Counted from the first letter of the stretch, positions 1-6,828 are shown. The stretch: DNA of 18,885 bases from Candidatus Saccharimonadota bacterium (GCA_002861585.1 PJQJ01000028.1:11695-30579); one strand, 5' to 3'. The notes: a model not told the origin generated them from the sequence alone. Made by a program: numbers and translations.

Positions 1-235
1 GCTCGTGCTGCAGGTGCATCACCGCTACGGCGGGTGTGCCGCACAGTCCGAACACGAACCCAATCGCTGCCAGGGCACCGATGAGCGCAGTGCGGGACTG
101 CTCCTGTCTGGCCAGGATTCGTGCGTACCGCCGGCTCTTCTTGATGAGCCAGAAATGTGCGGGGATCACGAGGATCGCCCCGCACAACATGAAGGCGAAG
201 AACTCTTGCAGCACGTGCAGCTGCGTGGGTGTCAT
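1..235 (-). CDS. Partial GC-rich small membrane protein, unrecognised (cassette 1)
   Basis: Reading leftwards from ATG at 235, the frame stays open for 78 codons to the window edge, so the C-terminus is missing. The start is supported by GGAG seven bases upstream and by a TTGACA-17-TATTAC promoter at 275-303. The protein begins MTPTQLHVLQEFF. It has a hydrophobic segment at about residues 12-30, a basic loop (KKSRRYARILARQ) and a second hydrophobic segment at about residues 52-72, so it is probably a two-pass membrane protein. Third codon positions are overwhelmingly G or C (CTG, GTG, ATC, GCC, CGC), whereas the adjacent rpsB is mixed, which suggests foreign origin. I do not recognise the family. 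The open plus-strand frames over the same bases lack a ribosome site and I treat them as shadows. Function unknown; coding nature fairly likely. Confidence 0.6.
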   Translation of the reverse strand, partial: MTPTQLHVLQEFFAFMLCGAILVIPAHFWLIKKSRRYARILARQEQSRTALIGALAAIGFVFGLCGTPAVAVMHLQHE

Positions 236-274
236 GGCATCACTCCAGGTCAAGGCGTCGGGACGATACTACTA

Positions 275-303
275 GTAATAGTACTTTATTTTTTAAATGT
301 CAA
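275..303 (-). promoter_or_regulatory. Sigma70-like promoter for cassette 1
   Basis: On the minus strand a perfect -35 TTGACA (298-303) is followed, after 17 bases, by TATTAC (275-280). Transcription would begin about 33 bases before the ATG at 235. The promoter lies in AT-rich DNA just outside the GC-rich reading frame. It is the best consensus match in the window. Confidence 0.6.
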
Positions 304-329
304 ACATATGCTCAATTATCTAAGCATTC

Positions 330-359
330 TTGACCTAACAGGGGAGGGACTGGTAGAAT
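330..359 (+). promoter_or_regulatory. Promoter of the rpsB-tsf operon
   Basis: TTGACC at 330-335 is separated by 18 bases from TAGAAT at 354-359. A TGG immediately before the -10 makes an extended -10. Transcription would start near 366, leaving a leader of about 80 bases before rpsB. The promoter is divergent from the cassette 1 promoter, about 30 bases away. Confidence 0.6.
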
Positions 360-386
360 ACATCAGTAACAAATTTTAATGAAACA

Positions 387-427
387 ATTCGCTCACATGT
401 AATCCTCCCTAAGGGGCATGAGCGAAT
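387..427 (+). promoter_or_regulatory. rpsB leader hairpin, possible S2 autoregulatory element
   Basis: The leader contains a 9-bp perfect stem (ATTCGCTCA at 387-395, TGAGCGAAT at 419-427). Two further pairs form above a CA bulge. The loop carries ATCCTCCCT, which resembles the anti-Shine-Dalgarno and could alternatively pair with the rpsB ribosome site (AAGGAG...AGGAT, 429-442). Autoregulation of rpsB through its leader is known in other bacteria. That this element does the same is inference. Confidence 0.45.
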
Positions 428-445
428 GAAGGAGTAAAGGATATC

Positions 446-1168
446 ATGGCAGTAGCTGTAGATATTAAAGCCCTGCTTCAGGCAGGCGTCCACTTTGGTC
501 ACAAGACCAGCCGATGGCACCCTAAAATGGCACCTTACATTCATAGTAAGCGCCAAGAAAGCCACATTATTGACCTTACAAAGACAGTCGAAGGTCTAGA
601 AAAGGCCCTGCCTTTCATTACCGAGACAGTTGCAAGCGGTAAGCAGATTCTATTTGTTGGAACAAAGCGACAGGCGCGTGACCTCGTTCGCCAGGCTGCC
701 GTTGATGTTTCTCAGCCATACGTTGTTGAACGATGGATGGGAGGAATGCTTACGAACGTCGCCACTGTGAGCGGTCGAATCAAGCACCTAAAGAACCTTG
801 AAAAGCGCATGGAGAGCGGTGAGTTAGCAAATCGTTACTCAAAGCTTGAAGTGCAGCGGTTCCAGGAAGAGATTGACAGCCTAAACACGAAGTACGGCGG
901 TATCAAAGAGCTAAACGGTCGCCCAGGTGCCGTTCTTGTTATCGATGTTGTTAACGAGCAGAACGCTATCAACGAAGCACGTCGTCTTAACGTTCCTGTT
1001 ATTGGTCTTGTTGATACTAATGCTAACCCTGATAGCGTTGACATTGTTATTCCTGCTAATGACGATGCAATCAAAGGTATTCAACTAATCCTTGATTACG
1101 TTAAGCAAGCGATTAACGAAGGTCTTGCTAGCCGTAAAACTACCGAAAAAGCACCAGCAACAAAGTAA
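446..1168 (+). CDS. rpsB: 30S ribosomal protein S2
   Basis: The product is ribosomal protein S2, which binds late to the 30S subunit and is needed for S1 recruitment and initiation where S1 is present. The 240-residue length is typical. Visible family features are the N-terminal block VHFGHKTSRWHPKMAPYI (about residues 16-33), the FVGTKRQA segment near residue 70, the RWMGGMLTN stretch, and the C-terminal region VPVIGLVDTNANPD followed by IVIPANDDA. The start ATG has AAGGAG about ten bases upstream and follows the structured leader. tsf lies 17 bases downstream in the same operon, the arrangement found in most bacteria. The reading frame is intact, with codon use typical of the window. Identification is secure. 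Confidence 0.98.
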   Translation: MAVAVDIKALLQAGVHFGHKTSRWHPKMAPYIHSKRQESHIIDLTKTVEGLEKALPFITETVASGKQILFVGTKRQARDLVRQAAVDVSQPYVVERWMGGMLTNVATVSGRIKHLKNLEKRMESGELANRYSKLEVQRFQEEIDSLNTKYGGIKELNGRPGAVLVIDVVNEQNAINEARRLNVPVIGLVDTNANPDSVDIVIPANDDAIKGIQLILDYVKQAINEGLASRKTTEKAPATK

Positions 1169-1185
1169 GTAAGGGGAGAAGTAGA

Positions 1186-1782
1186 ATGAGTGTATCTCTA
1201 GATGATGTAAAGCGCCTAAAAGATCTAACCGGTGTTGGGCTAAGTGACGCTAAGAACGCACTAGTTGAAGCTGATGGTGATTTCGATAAAGCGCTTGAAG
1301 CAATGCGTAAAAAAGGTCTAACACGTGCCGAAAAGAAGGGTGAGCGTGAGGCTCGCGAAGGACTTGTTGATAGTTATGTTCACGGTGGCCGTATTGGTGT
1401 GCTTGTTGAGATTAACTGTGAGACAGACTTTGTTGCTCGTACCGATGACTTCAAAAACCTTGTCCACGATGTAGCAATGCACATTGCTGCAACCTCACCA
1501 CAATTCATCAGTATTGATGACGTTCCTGCCGAGGAGCGAGAGCGTGTTGCCGGCGAATTTACCGACAAGGTAAAGGGCGAGGGCAAGCCTGAGGCTATGG
1601 TTCCTCAGATAGTAGAAGGTATGCTTAAGAAGTACTTTGCTGAAAAGTGTCTGCTTGATCAGCCTTTCATCAAAAACCCAGATCAAACAGTTGGCGGGCT
1701 TGTAAAAGACCACGTTGCTCGCCTTGGTGAGAACATTGTTGTTCGCCAGATGAGGCGCATCGAACTCGGCGTGAGCGAATAG
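1186..1782 (+). CDS. tsf: Translation elongation factor EF-Ts
   Basis: EF-Ts is the guanine nucleotide exchange factor that releases GDP from EF-Tu. An N-terminal UBA-like domain (about residues 4-43, containing VKRLKDLTGVGLSDAKNAL) is followed by the family signature CETDFVAR at residues 78-85, which contains the TDFV exchange motif. At 198 residues it belongs to the short form, with one dimerisation subdomain, and is much shorter than the roughly 280-residue E. coli protein. GGGGAG seven to eight bases before the ATG serves as ribosome site. It is cotranscribed with rpsB and followed 22 bases later by an intrinsic terminator. pyrH, which usually comes next, is absent here. Confidence 0.97.
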   Translation: MSVSLDDVKRLKDLTGVGLSDAKNALVEADGDFDKALEAMRKKGLTRAEKKGEREAREGLVDSYVHGGRIGVLVEINCETDFVARTDDFKNLVHDVAMHIAATSPQFISIDDVPAEERERVAGEFTDKVKGEGKPEAMVPQIVEGMLKKYFAEKCLLDQPFIKNPDQTVGGLVKDHVARLGENIVVRQMRRIELGVSE

Positions 1783-1804
1783 TCAGTACTACTGCTAAAT
1801 GACG

Positions 1805-1830
1805 AGAGCCAGGAAGGGATTCCTGGCTCT
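1805..1830 (+). terminator. Intrinsic terminator of rpsB-tsf
   Basis: A 10-bp perfect stem AGAGCCAGGA/TCCTGGCTCT surrounds a 6-base loop. It is followed by TTGATTTA, a modest T-rich tail. It begins 22 bases after the tsf stop. Confidence 0.75.
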
Positions 1831-1874
1831 TTGATTTATGCCGGGAGCAATAGCTCAACCGGCTCTCGGTTCGC

Positions 1875-1902
1875 GGCCCTCTGGGTGATCCACCAGAGGG
1901 CC
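1875..1902 (-). terminator. GC-rich hairpin after cassette 2 gene
   Basis: A perfect 10-bp stem (GGCCCTCTGG at 1875-1884, CCAGAGGGCC at 1893-1902) lies 16 bases past the minus-strand stop at 1919. Transcribed from the minus strand it has no T-run after the stem, a style common in GC-rich actinobacteria and unlike the terminators of neighbouring core genes. On the plus strand it is followed only by CCTCTTTG. Strand assignment is inferred from its place after the gene. Confidence 0.5.
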
Positions 1903-1918
1903 CCTCTTTGTGACTGAT

Positions 1919-2125
1919 TCACTCCTTGAGTAGCCAGCCATCCAACAGCGGCTGCCACTGCTCGAACCAGCTGACCAGGATCACCACGATGACGGGGAGC
2001 ATCGTGAGTACCATCACGGCTACCAATGTGAGCAGCAGGAGTGCGATGAGCGGGATCATGAGTGCTCTGCGAGTAGGGATGAGGCGCTCACGCGGCTGAT
2101 CGGTGTACGGGATAGTGTCGTGCAT
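1919..2125 (-). CDS. GC-rich small hydrophobic protein, unrecognised (cassette 2)
   Basis: A 68-residue protein. A polar, charged N-terminus (MHDTIPYTDQPRERLIPTRR) leads into an uninterrupted hydrophobic stretch from about residue 23 to 52, followed by WFEQWQPLLDGW and a short charged end. It probably spans the membrane once or as a tight hairpin. I chose the ATG at 2125 because GGAG lies six bases upstream. TTG and GTG codons just before it are too close to that site. The codons are rich in G/C at third positions, unlike tsf and frr on either side. It carries its own promoter (2161-2188) and a following hairpin (1875-1902), and is transcribed against the flanking operons. It sits where pyrH normally lies. 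I do not recognise the family. Confidence 0.6.
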   Translation of the reverse strand: MHDTIPYTDQPRERLIPTRRALMIPLIALLLLTLVAVMVLTMLPVIVVILVSWFEQWQPLLDGWLLKE

Positions 2126-2160
2126 CACCAACTCCTCGTCGAGTTTTTGCGAACTTATTT

Positions 2161-2188
2161 ATTATAAAATAATTCTTATCAGTAGCAA
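2161..2188 (-). promoter_or_regulatory. Promoter for cassette 2 gene
   Basis: On the minus strand TTGCTA (2183-2188), a 16-base spacer and a perfect TATAAT (2161-2166) precede the ATG at 2125, leaving a leader of roughly 28 bases with a small CTCGACGAG hairpin. The -35 hexamer TTGCTA is the same as that in front of cassette 3. Confidence 0.6.
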
Positions 2189-2215
2189 TAAACGAATCCC
2201 CTCAAACAACAGGAG

Positions 2216-2224
2216 TGGTACAAT
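2216..2224 (+). promoter_or_regulatory. Extended -10 of a probably leaderless frr transcript
   Basis: TGG followed by TACAAT (2219-2224) lies six bases before the frr ATG at 2231. Transcription would then start at or next to the start codon. No -35 is evident at the proper distance. The AGGAG at 2211-2215 is 15 bases from the ATG, too far for a normal ribosome site. Confidence 0.5.
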
Positions 2225-2230
2225 AGTAGT

Positions 2231-2785
2231 ATGTTTGACACGAAATCCTACGAAACCCGCATGCAGGCCGCATTAACACATTTTGATGATGAACTAAAAA
2301 AAGTTCGTACAGGACGAGCTCACCCGGGTATGCTCGATAGCATCCTAGTAGAGGCGTACGGGGCAAAGTTGCCGCTAAACCAGGTTGCCAACGTCACCGT
2401 GCCTGAGCCGCAGTTACTTCAGGTTACTCCCTTTGATCCAAGTAATCTACAAAAGATTGCTACGTCGATTCGCAACGATCAAACCCTCGCAATGAACCCA
2501 AGTGACGATGGTCGTGTTGTTCGCGTACCAGTGCCGCCTCTGACAACTGAGCGTCGTCAACAGATTGTAAAGCTACTGGGTGAAAAGGTTGAGGACTGCC
2601 GAATTGCACTTCGCAATATTCGCCAGGATGCACTAAAAGATGCGAAAGCAAAAAAGAGCGCCAAAGAGATCACAGAAGACGATCAGAAGCGTGTCGAAAA
2701 GCAACTTGATGCATTGATGAGTGATTTCCAAAATAAGATTGATGCTCTGATAAAAGCCAAAGAACAAGAGATAATGACCATCTAA
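2231..2785 (+). CDS. frr: Ribosome recycling factor
   Basis: RRF splits post-termination ribosomes together with EF-G. The 184 residues match the usual length, and the family pattern is present throughout: N-terminal helix with ALTHFDDELKKVRTGRAHPGMLD (RTGRA motif near residues 26-30), the beta-rich domain ending in VTVPEPQLLQVTPFD, and the long C-terminal helices with LTTERRQQIVKLLGEKVEDCRIALRNIRQD. No good ribosome site is present. An extended -10 element six bases upstream suggests a leaderless mRNA. The stop TAA overlaps the ATG of uppS by one base (TAATG), which implies translational coupling. In most bacteria frr follows pyrH, but here it follows cassette 2. Confidence 0.97.
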   Translation: MFDTKSYETRMQAALTHFDDELKKVRTGRAHPGMLDSILVEAYGAKLPLNQVANVTVPEPQLLQVTPFDPSNLQKIATSIRNDQTLAMNPSDDGRVVRVPVPPLTTERRQQIVKLLGEKVEDCRIALRNIRQDALKDAKAKKSAKEITEDDQKRVEKQLDALMSDFQNKIDALIKAKEQEIMTI

Positions 2786-3471
2786 TGGATAGTACGCCAC
2801 AGCACATCGGCTTCATTGTCGATGGAAATCGTCGGTGGGCCAAAGAACACGGCATACCAACTTACGAGGGGCACCTAGCCGGCTATAACACGCTCAAAGA
2901 TACCGTCATCGCTACGATTGATGCCGGTGTGCCATTCGTCTCGATCTATGCATTTTCGACTGAGAACTGGAAGCGCGGCGAGGGTGAGGTTGGCAATCTG
3001 ATGAAGCTGGCTCATCGGGTCATGAGAAATGACATTGGCGAATTACTAAACCACGGTATACGCGTGAAATTTATAGGAACTCGTGAGGGACTGAGTGAGC
3101 AAATCTGCAAGGATATGGACGAAACCGAGGAGCGATCGAAAGATCTGACCAATGGAACGGTGGCTGTTTGTTTTAACTACGGCGGCCAGCGCGAAATTGT
3201 CGATGCTGCACGCAAATGTTTTGAAGATGGGCTAACGGCAGAGGAGATTACCGAAGAGGCGATTGCTAAGCGGTTGTACTTTCCGGAGTTGCCGCCAGTT
3301 GATATTGTGGTGCGCACTTCGAACGAGCAGCGCATTAGCAATTTTATGCTCTGGCGCACAGCGTATAGCGAGTTTATGTTCCTAGAAAAATTTTGGCCTG
3401 ATATGACAAAACAAGATGTGGCCGATATTATAGAAGAGTACAAACGCCGTTCGCGACGTTTCGGCAAATAA
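2785..3471 (+). CDS. uppS: Undecaprenyl diphosphate synthase (cis-prenyltransferase)
   Basis: This enzyme condenses isopentenyl diphosphate units onto farnesyl diphosphate to make undecaprenyl diphosphate, the lipid carrier for cell wall precursors. The catalytic Asp13 sits in GFIVDGNRRWAKEHG (residues 9-23). FSTENWKR and the C-terminal signature RTSNEQRISNFMLW, followed by AYSEFMF, are also present. At 228 residues it is slightly shorter than the E. coli enzyme (253). The start codon overlaps the frr stop, so translation is probably coupled. rseP begins 15 bases downstream. The usual intervening gene cdsA is missing. Confidence 0.96.
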   Translation: MDSTPQHIGFIVDGNRRWAKEHGIPTYEGHLAGYNTLKDTVIATIDAGVPFVSIYAFSTENWKRGEGEVGNLMKLAHRVMRNDIGELLNHGIRVKFIGTREGLSEQICKDMDETEERSKDLTNGTVAVCFNYGGQREIVDAARKCFEDGLTAEEITEEAIAKRLYFPELPPVDIVVRTSNEQRISNFMLWRTAYSEFMFLEKFWPDMTKQDVADIIEEYKRRSRRFGK

Positions 3472-3486
3472 AGTGGGAGCAAAAAT

Positions 3487-4665
3487 ATGGATTCGATTCT
3501 TTCAACAATAGGGTTTATTCTGTCCGTCTTGGTCGGCATTTTTTTGCTTGTCCTCCTGGTCGTGGTGCACGAGTTAGGGCACGCGATTGCAGCACGCCGT
3601 AACGGTGTGGTAGTCGAGGAGTTTGGCATAGGATTTCCGCCTCGTGCCTGGGCTAAGAAGCTGAAAAATGGTGTCCTATTTACCCTTAACTGGCTGCCGC
3701 TTGGTGGCTTCGTAAAGCTAAAGGGTGAACATGATTCTGCCGATCAAGAAGGTGATTACGGTGCGACTAGTCTTTGGGTCAAAGCCAAGATCTTATTAGC
3801 TGGCGTAGCTGTAAATTACGTAACGGCAATTATAATCTTTACTGTTTTGGCTCTGTTTGGCTTACCAAAAGTACTGCCGGACCAGTTTTATGTTAAATCA
3901 GATACTGCTCCAATTGCGGTTCAGCCAGTCGAGATCGCAAAAGTCACTAAAGGCTCACCTGCTGATAAGGCTGGCATAAAAGAGGGTGATCGAATTATTA
4001 GCGTAAACGGTAAAGAGTTGGAAGTAGCTGGACAGCTATCGAATATCACTCGGGAAAACGCCGGTAAGGCAATTGCAATCACGCTAGAGCGAAACGGCGA
4101 AAGACAGTCAAAAGAAGTGACACTTAACCGAACATCTGGAGAGCAGGGCTACTTAGGCATTAGACCTAATGCTCAGCAGGCACAGTATATTCGTGCGACC
4201 TGGTCTGCTCCAATAGTCGGCGTGATGACGAGCCTGCAATTTACCGAAGCTTACCTTAAGGGCTTAGGGACACTCCTGGCAGATGTTGGACGGGGAATTG
4301 CCAGTAAATTTAGTGGTGATAGGACGGTGCGCGAAGAGGGGTCTGAATCACTTCAGGCTGCCGAAAGAAGCGTGGCTGGCCCAGTGGGAATTCTGGGGCA
4401 AATCTTCCCGAATGCTCTTGACGCCGGAATCATTTGGTTGTTGTTCTTAACGGGTATTATTTCGCTTACTCTGGCAATCATGAATATTCTGCCAATCCCG
4501 GCACTAGATGGTGGACGATTGTTCTTGGCTGTTCTATTTAGGGCTATTCGTAAACCTCTTACGAAAGAACGCGAAGAGACCATTGTTGGTACAAGCTTTT
4601 TGATCTTGATGGCCCTGGTCTTGTTAATAACAGTGCTAGATATAAGAAGGATTTCAAATGGCTAG
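3487..4665 (+). CDS. rseP: RIP metalloprotease, RseP/site-2 protease family
   Basis: An intramembrane zinc metalloprotease that cleaves membrane-bound substrates such as anti-sigma factors or remnant signal peptides. The first transmembrane helix carries the HExxH motif (VVHELGHA, His28-Glu29-His32). A single PDZ domain occupies about residues 145-215, including GSPADKAGIKEGDRIISVNGKE. The C-terminal membrane segment holds the second zinc and catalytic motif NILPIPALDGG (residues 333-343). The 392 residues are close to single-PDZ homologues; E. coli RseP has two PDZ domains. A GGGAG ribosome site lies seven bases before the ATG. The end overlaps the next gene by eight bases. The natural substrate cannot be told from the window, and no anti-sigma factor gene is visible. 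Confidence 0.93.
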   Translation: MDSILSTIGFILSVLVGIFLLVLLVVVHELGHAIAARRNGVVVEEFGIGFPPRAWAKKLKNGVLFTLNWLPLGGFVKLKGEHDSADQEGDYGATSLWVKAKILLAGVAVNYVTAIIIFTVLALFGLPKVLPDQFYVKSDTAPIAVQPVEIAKVTKGSPADKAGIKEGDRIISVNGKELEVAGQLSNITRENAGKAIAITLERNGERQSKEVTLNRTSGEQGYLGIRPNAQQAQYIRATWSAPIVGVMTSLQFTEAYLKGLGTLLADVGRGIASKFSGDRTVREEGSESLQAAERSVAGPVGILGQIFPNALDAGIIWLLFLTGIISLTLAIMNILPIPALDGGRLFLAVLFRAIRKPLTKEREETIVGTSFLILMALVLLITVLDIRRISNG

Positions 4666-5488
4666 TAATCCAGAGCTGTTAGACCAAAAACAGGGCGACG
4701 ATAGTACAGCTAAGCCCAACAAGCATACCCATAAGAGTACCGGAAGGCTCCTGCTAGGATTTGCTTGGCCGGTAGTAGGAATGCTGCTTGGATATTTTGC
4801 TGCCGGGTTACTGCTCGGCGTGCTGCTAGTTGCGTTGGTGCCGCTTATTCCTAATCTAGAGCGAATGGTCGAGAATCAGCGTAATATCTATATAATCTTC
4901 CTTACCTCACTAGTAGGGAATATCCTCATCGTACCGATCGTTGGGCTCACTTTCAAAAGGTATCTTTTTGGCAAGAACGCAAAGCTGCTCGATATCGTTG
5001 GCTTGCGACGAAGGCCTACCCTTAAGGATGTCGGCATTACATTAGCAACTTTTATAGTCTATTTTGTGACCACAATCATAGTAACCGGTTTGATTAGCCA
5101 GGTGCTGCCACAGATTAACCTTAATCAAAAACAGGACTTGGGCTTTGATCGGCCAACAGTGCCGGTAGAGTACTTTATCGTTTTCTTAACGGTAGTAATC
5201 TTGCCGCCACTACTCGAAGAGTTTGTCTTTAGGGGGTACATGTTTGGAGCCTTGCGGAAGCAACTTTCGTTCTGGCCAGCTACAATTATTGTCAGTATCG
5301 CTTTTGGTGCCGTTCATGGCCAGCTAAATGTTGCTATCGATACGTTTATCCTAAGTATTTTTCTTTGTTTGCTACGTGAAAAGACCGATAGCTTGTGGCC
5401 ATGTATCTTGTTGCACGCCGCTAAAAACGGCCTTGCCTTCACTTTACTTTTTTTATTCCCAGAATTGCTACCAACTGAGCTAAGATAG
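4658..5488 (+). CDS. CPBP-family intramembrane metalloprotease (CAAX protease-like)
   Basis: A polytopic membrane protein of 276 residues from the CPBP/ABI family (Pfam family formerly called Abi, type II CAAX prenyl endopeptidase-like). A polar N-terminal tail of about 28 residues precedes several hydrophobic helices. The conserved motifs are in order: LLEEFVFRG (Glu187-Glu188, Arg192), FGAVHG (His220) and LHAAKNG (His253, Asn257). Together they form the putative metal-dependent active site. AAGGA seven bases before the ATG is the ribosome site, and the gene overlaps the end of rseP by eight bases, so the two proteases are coupled. Family members process prenylated proteins or bacteriocins, or have unknown roles. 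The substrate here is unknown. Confidence 0.85.
   Translation: MASNPELLDQKQGDDSTAKPNKHTHKSTGRLLLGFAWPVVGMLLGYFAAGLLLGVLLVALVPLIPNLERMVENQRNIYIIFLTSLVGNILIVPIVGLTFKRYLFGKNAKLLDIVGLRRRPTLKDVGITLATFIVYFVTTIIVTGLISQVLPQINLNQKQDLGFDRPTVPVEYFIVFLTVVILPPLLEEFVFRGYMFGALRKQLSFWPATIIVSIAFGAVHGQLNVAIDTFILSIFLCLLREKTDSLWPCILLHAAKNGLAFTLLFLFPELLPTELR
5481..5486 (+). promoter_or_regulatory. Candidate -10 for a leaderless proS transcript
   Basis: TAAGAT lies six bases before the proS ATG at 5493, inside the last codons of the preceding gene, with no recognisable -35. proS lacks a clear ribosome site, so either a leaderless transcript or re-initiation after the upstream stop (4 bases away) would be needed. 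Confidence 0.3.
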
Positions 5489-5492
5489 AACC

Positions 5493-6740
5493 ATGCGACG
5501 ATCACAACTCTTTACCAAGACTCGAAAACAGGCACCAGCTGATGAAGTGTCTAAAAATGCCCAATTGCTTATCCGTGCCGGTTTTATCCATAAAGAGATG
5601 GCCGGCGTCTATGCATACCTGCCGCTAGGTAAAAGAGTACTAGACAACATAGTGCAAATTATTCGCGAAGAAATGAATGCGATTGGTGGAAACGAAGTTA
5701 ACCTGACCGCTCTACAACGGCGTGAACCATGGGAAGCGTCCGGGCGATGGAGTGACGAAGTGATGGACGTGTGGTTTCGCACAAAGCTAGCGAATGGAAC
5801 TGAACTCGGGCTTGGGGCTACCCATGAAGAGCCACTAACCGATCTAATGAAGCAGTTTATTAGTAGCTATAAAGATTTACCGGCTTACCCTTATCAGTTT
5901 CAAACGAAGTTCCGCAACGAACTTCGTGCCAAAAGCGGTATTATGCGCGGGCGCGAATTCCTCATGAAGGATCTTTATTCTTTTAGTGTTAATCGTGAAG
6001 AGCATGATGTCTTTTATGATCGCGTTAGTGATGCGTACGATAGGATCTGGCAGAGGCTTGGCATCGGTAACGTGACATATAAAACATTTGCTAGTGGTGG
6101 AAGTTTTAGTAAATATAGCCATGAATTTCAAACACTCAGTGATGTTGGTGAAGATATCATTTATGTTCATGAAGCTCGAAAGATAGCTATCAACGAAGAG
6201 GTTTATAACGACGAAGTACTGGCGGACTTGGGGGTCTCTAGGGATGAACTTATAGAGCGAAAGGCTGTAGAAGTTGGTAATATCTTCACACTTGGTACGA
6301 AATTTTCTGATGCGTTGAACCTGAGTTTCGTAGACGAGCAGGGAAGTACTCAAAGAGTATTTATGGGTAGCTACGGCATAGGACCGAGCCGATTAATGGG
6401 TCTACTAGCTGAACACTTCTCGGACGACAGGGGTCTTGTTTGGCCAGAGAACATCGCACCAATGAGAGTATATCTCGTTCGGATCGGAACAAGTGATCAA
6501 GTTGTCCAAAAAGCTGATAAAATGTACGAATTCTTACAGAGCAAAGGGATTAGCGTACTGTATGATGATCGCAACGCTCGTCCCGGTGATAAATTCGCCG
6601 ACGCAGATCTTATTGGCTTACCACATCGTGTGGTGGTGAGTGAGCGATTGCTAGAGCAGGAGAAGATAGAATATACCCACCGTGCAAGCGGAGAAAGTCT
6701 CCTATTGACCGAAGATGCACTGCTTGATAAGCTTGTGTGA
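5493..6740 (+). CDS. proS: Prolyl-tRNA synthetase, compact form without editing domain
   Basis: A class II aminoacyl-tRNA synthetase that charges tRNA-Pro. The catalytic core is recognisable from LIRAGFIHKEMAGVYAYLPLG through motif 2 (KFRNELRAKSGIMRGREFLMKDLYSF) to motif 3 (GSYGIGPSRLMGLLAE), followed by an anticodon-binding domain over about the last 95 residues. At 415 residues it is roughly 150 shorter than bacterial ProRS such as that of E. coli (572). The segment between motifs 2 and 3 lacks space for the roughly 180-residue editing (INS) domain that removes mischarged alanine. Similar short enzymes are known in alphaproteobacteria and mitochondria. It starts 4 bases after the CPBP gene, with no convincing ribosome site. 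Confidence 0.95.
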   Translation: MRRSQLFTKTRKQAPADEVSKNAQLLIRAGFIHKEMAGVYAYLPLGKRVLDNIVQIIREEMNAIGGNEVNLTALQRREPWEASGRWSDEVMDVWFRTKLANGTELGLGATHEEPLTDLMKQFISSYKDLPAYPYQFQTKFRNELRAKSGIMRGREFLMKDLYSFSVNREEHDVFYDRVSDAYDRIWQRLGIGNVTYKTFASGGSFSKYSHEFQTLSDVGEDIIYVHEARKIAINEEVYNDEVLADLGVSRDELIERKAVEVGNIFTLGTKFSDALNLSFVDEQGSTQRVFMGSYGIGPSRLMGLLAEHFSDDRGLVWPENIAPMRVYLVRIGTSDQVVQKADKMYEFLQSKGISVLYDDRNARPGDKFADADLIGLPHRVVVSERLLEQEKIEYTHRASGESLLLTEDALLDKLV

Positions 6741-6828
6741 GTCAAATTGAAGACATAGATATTCTTTGTGTTTAAGAGATGCAGTTAAGCGCTATATAAA
6801 AAGTATAGCGATATTAGGAAAAGGAATT

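Noticed and set aside
5..379. Open plus-strand frames of 124 and 79 codons over the left end
   Set aside because: No ribosome site or promoter in that direction. The minus-strand frame has a promoter, ribosome site and coherent hydrophobic pattern, so the plus frames are shadows of GC-rich coding DNA.
835..1074. Open minus-strand frame of 79 codons inside rpsB
   Set aside because: Lies wholly within a conserved gene, has no ribosome site and gives a low-complexity product; it is a shadow.
1840..1875. tRNA-like wording (TAGCTCAACCGG, then GGTTCG)
   Set aside because: D-arm and T-arm lookalikes are only about 13 bases apart, with no room for an anticodon arm and no matching acceptor stem. The region is explained by small hairpins.
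3177..3629. 150-codon minus-strand frame across the uppS-rseP junction
   Set aside because: Overlaps two conserved genes in antisense; composition is Ser/Thr/Arg-rich, as expected of a shadow frame.
5877..6353. 158-codon minus-strand frame within proS
   Set aside because: Antisense to conserved motif 2 and motif 3 coding sequence, with no supporting signals.
6766..6828. Longer greA start giving 173 residues
   Set aside because: The extra 21 residues have no counterpart in GreA, and the ATG at 6829 has a proper ribosome site.
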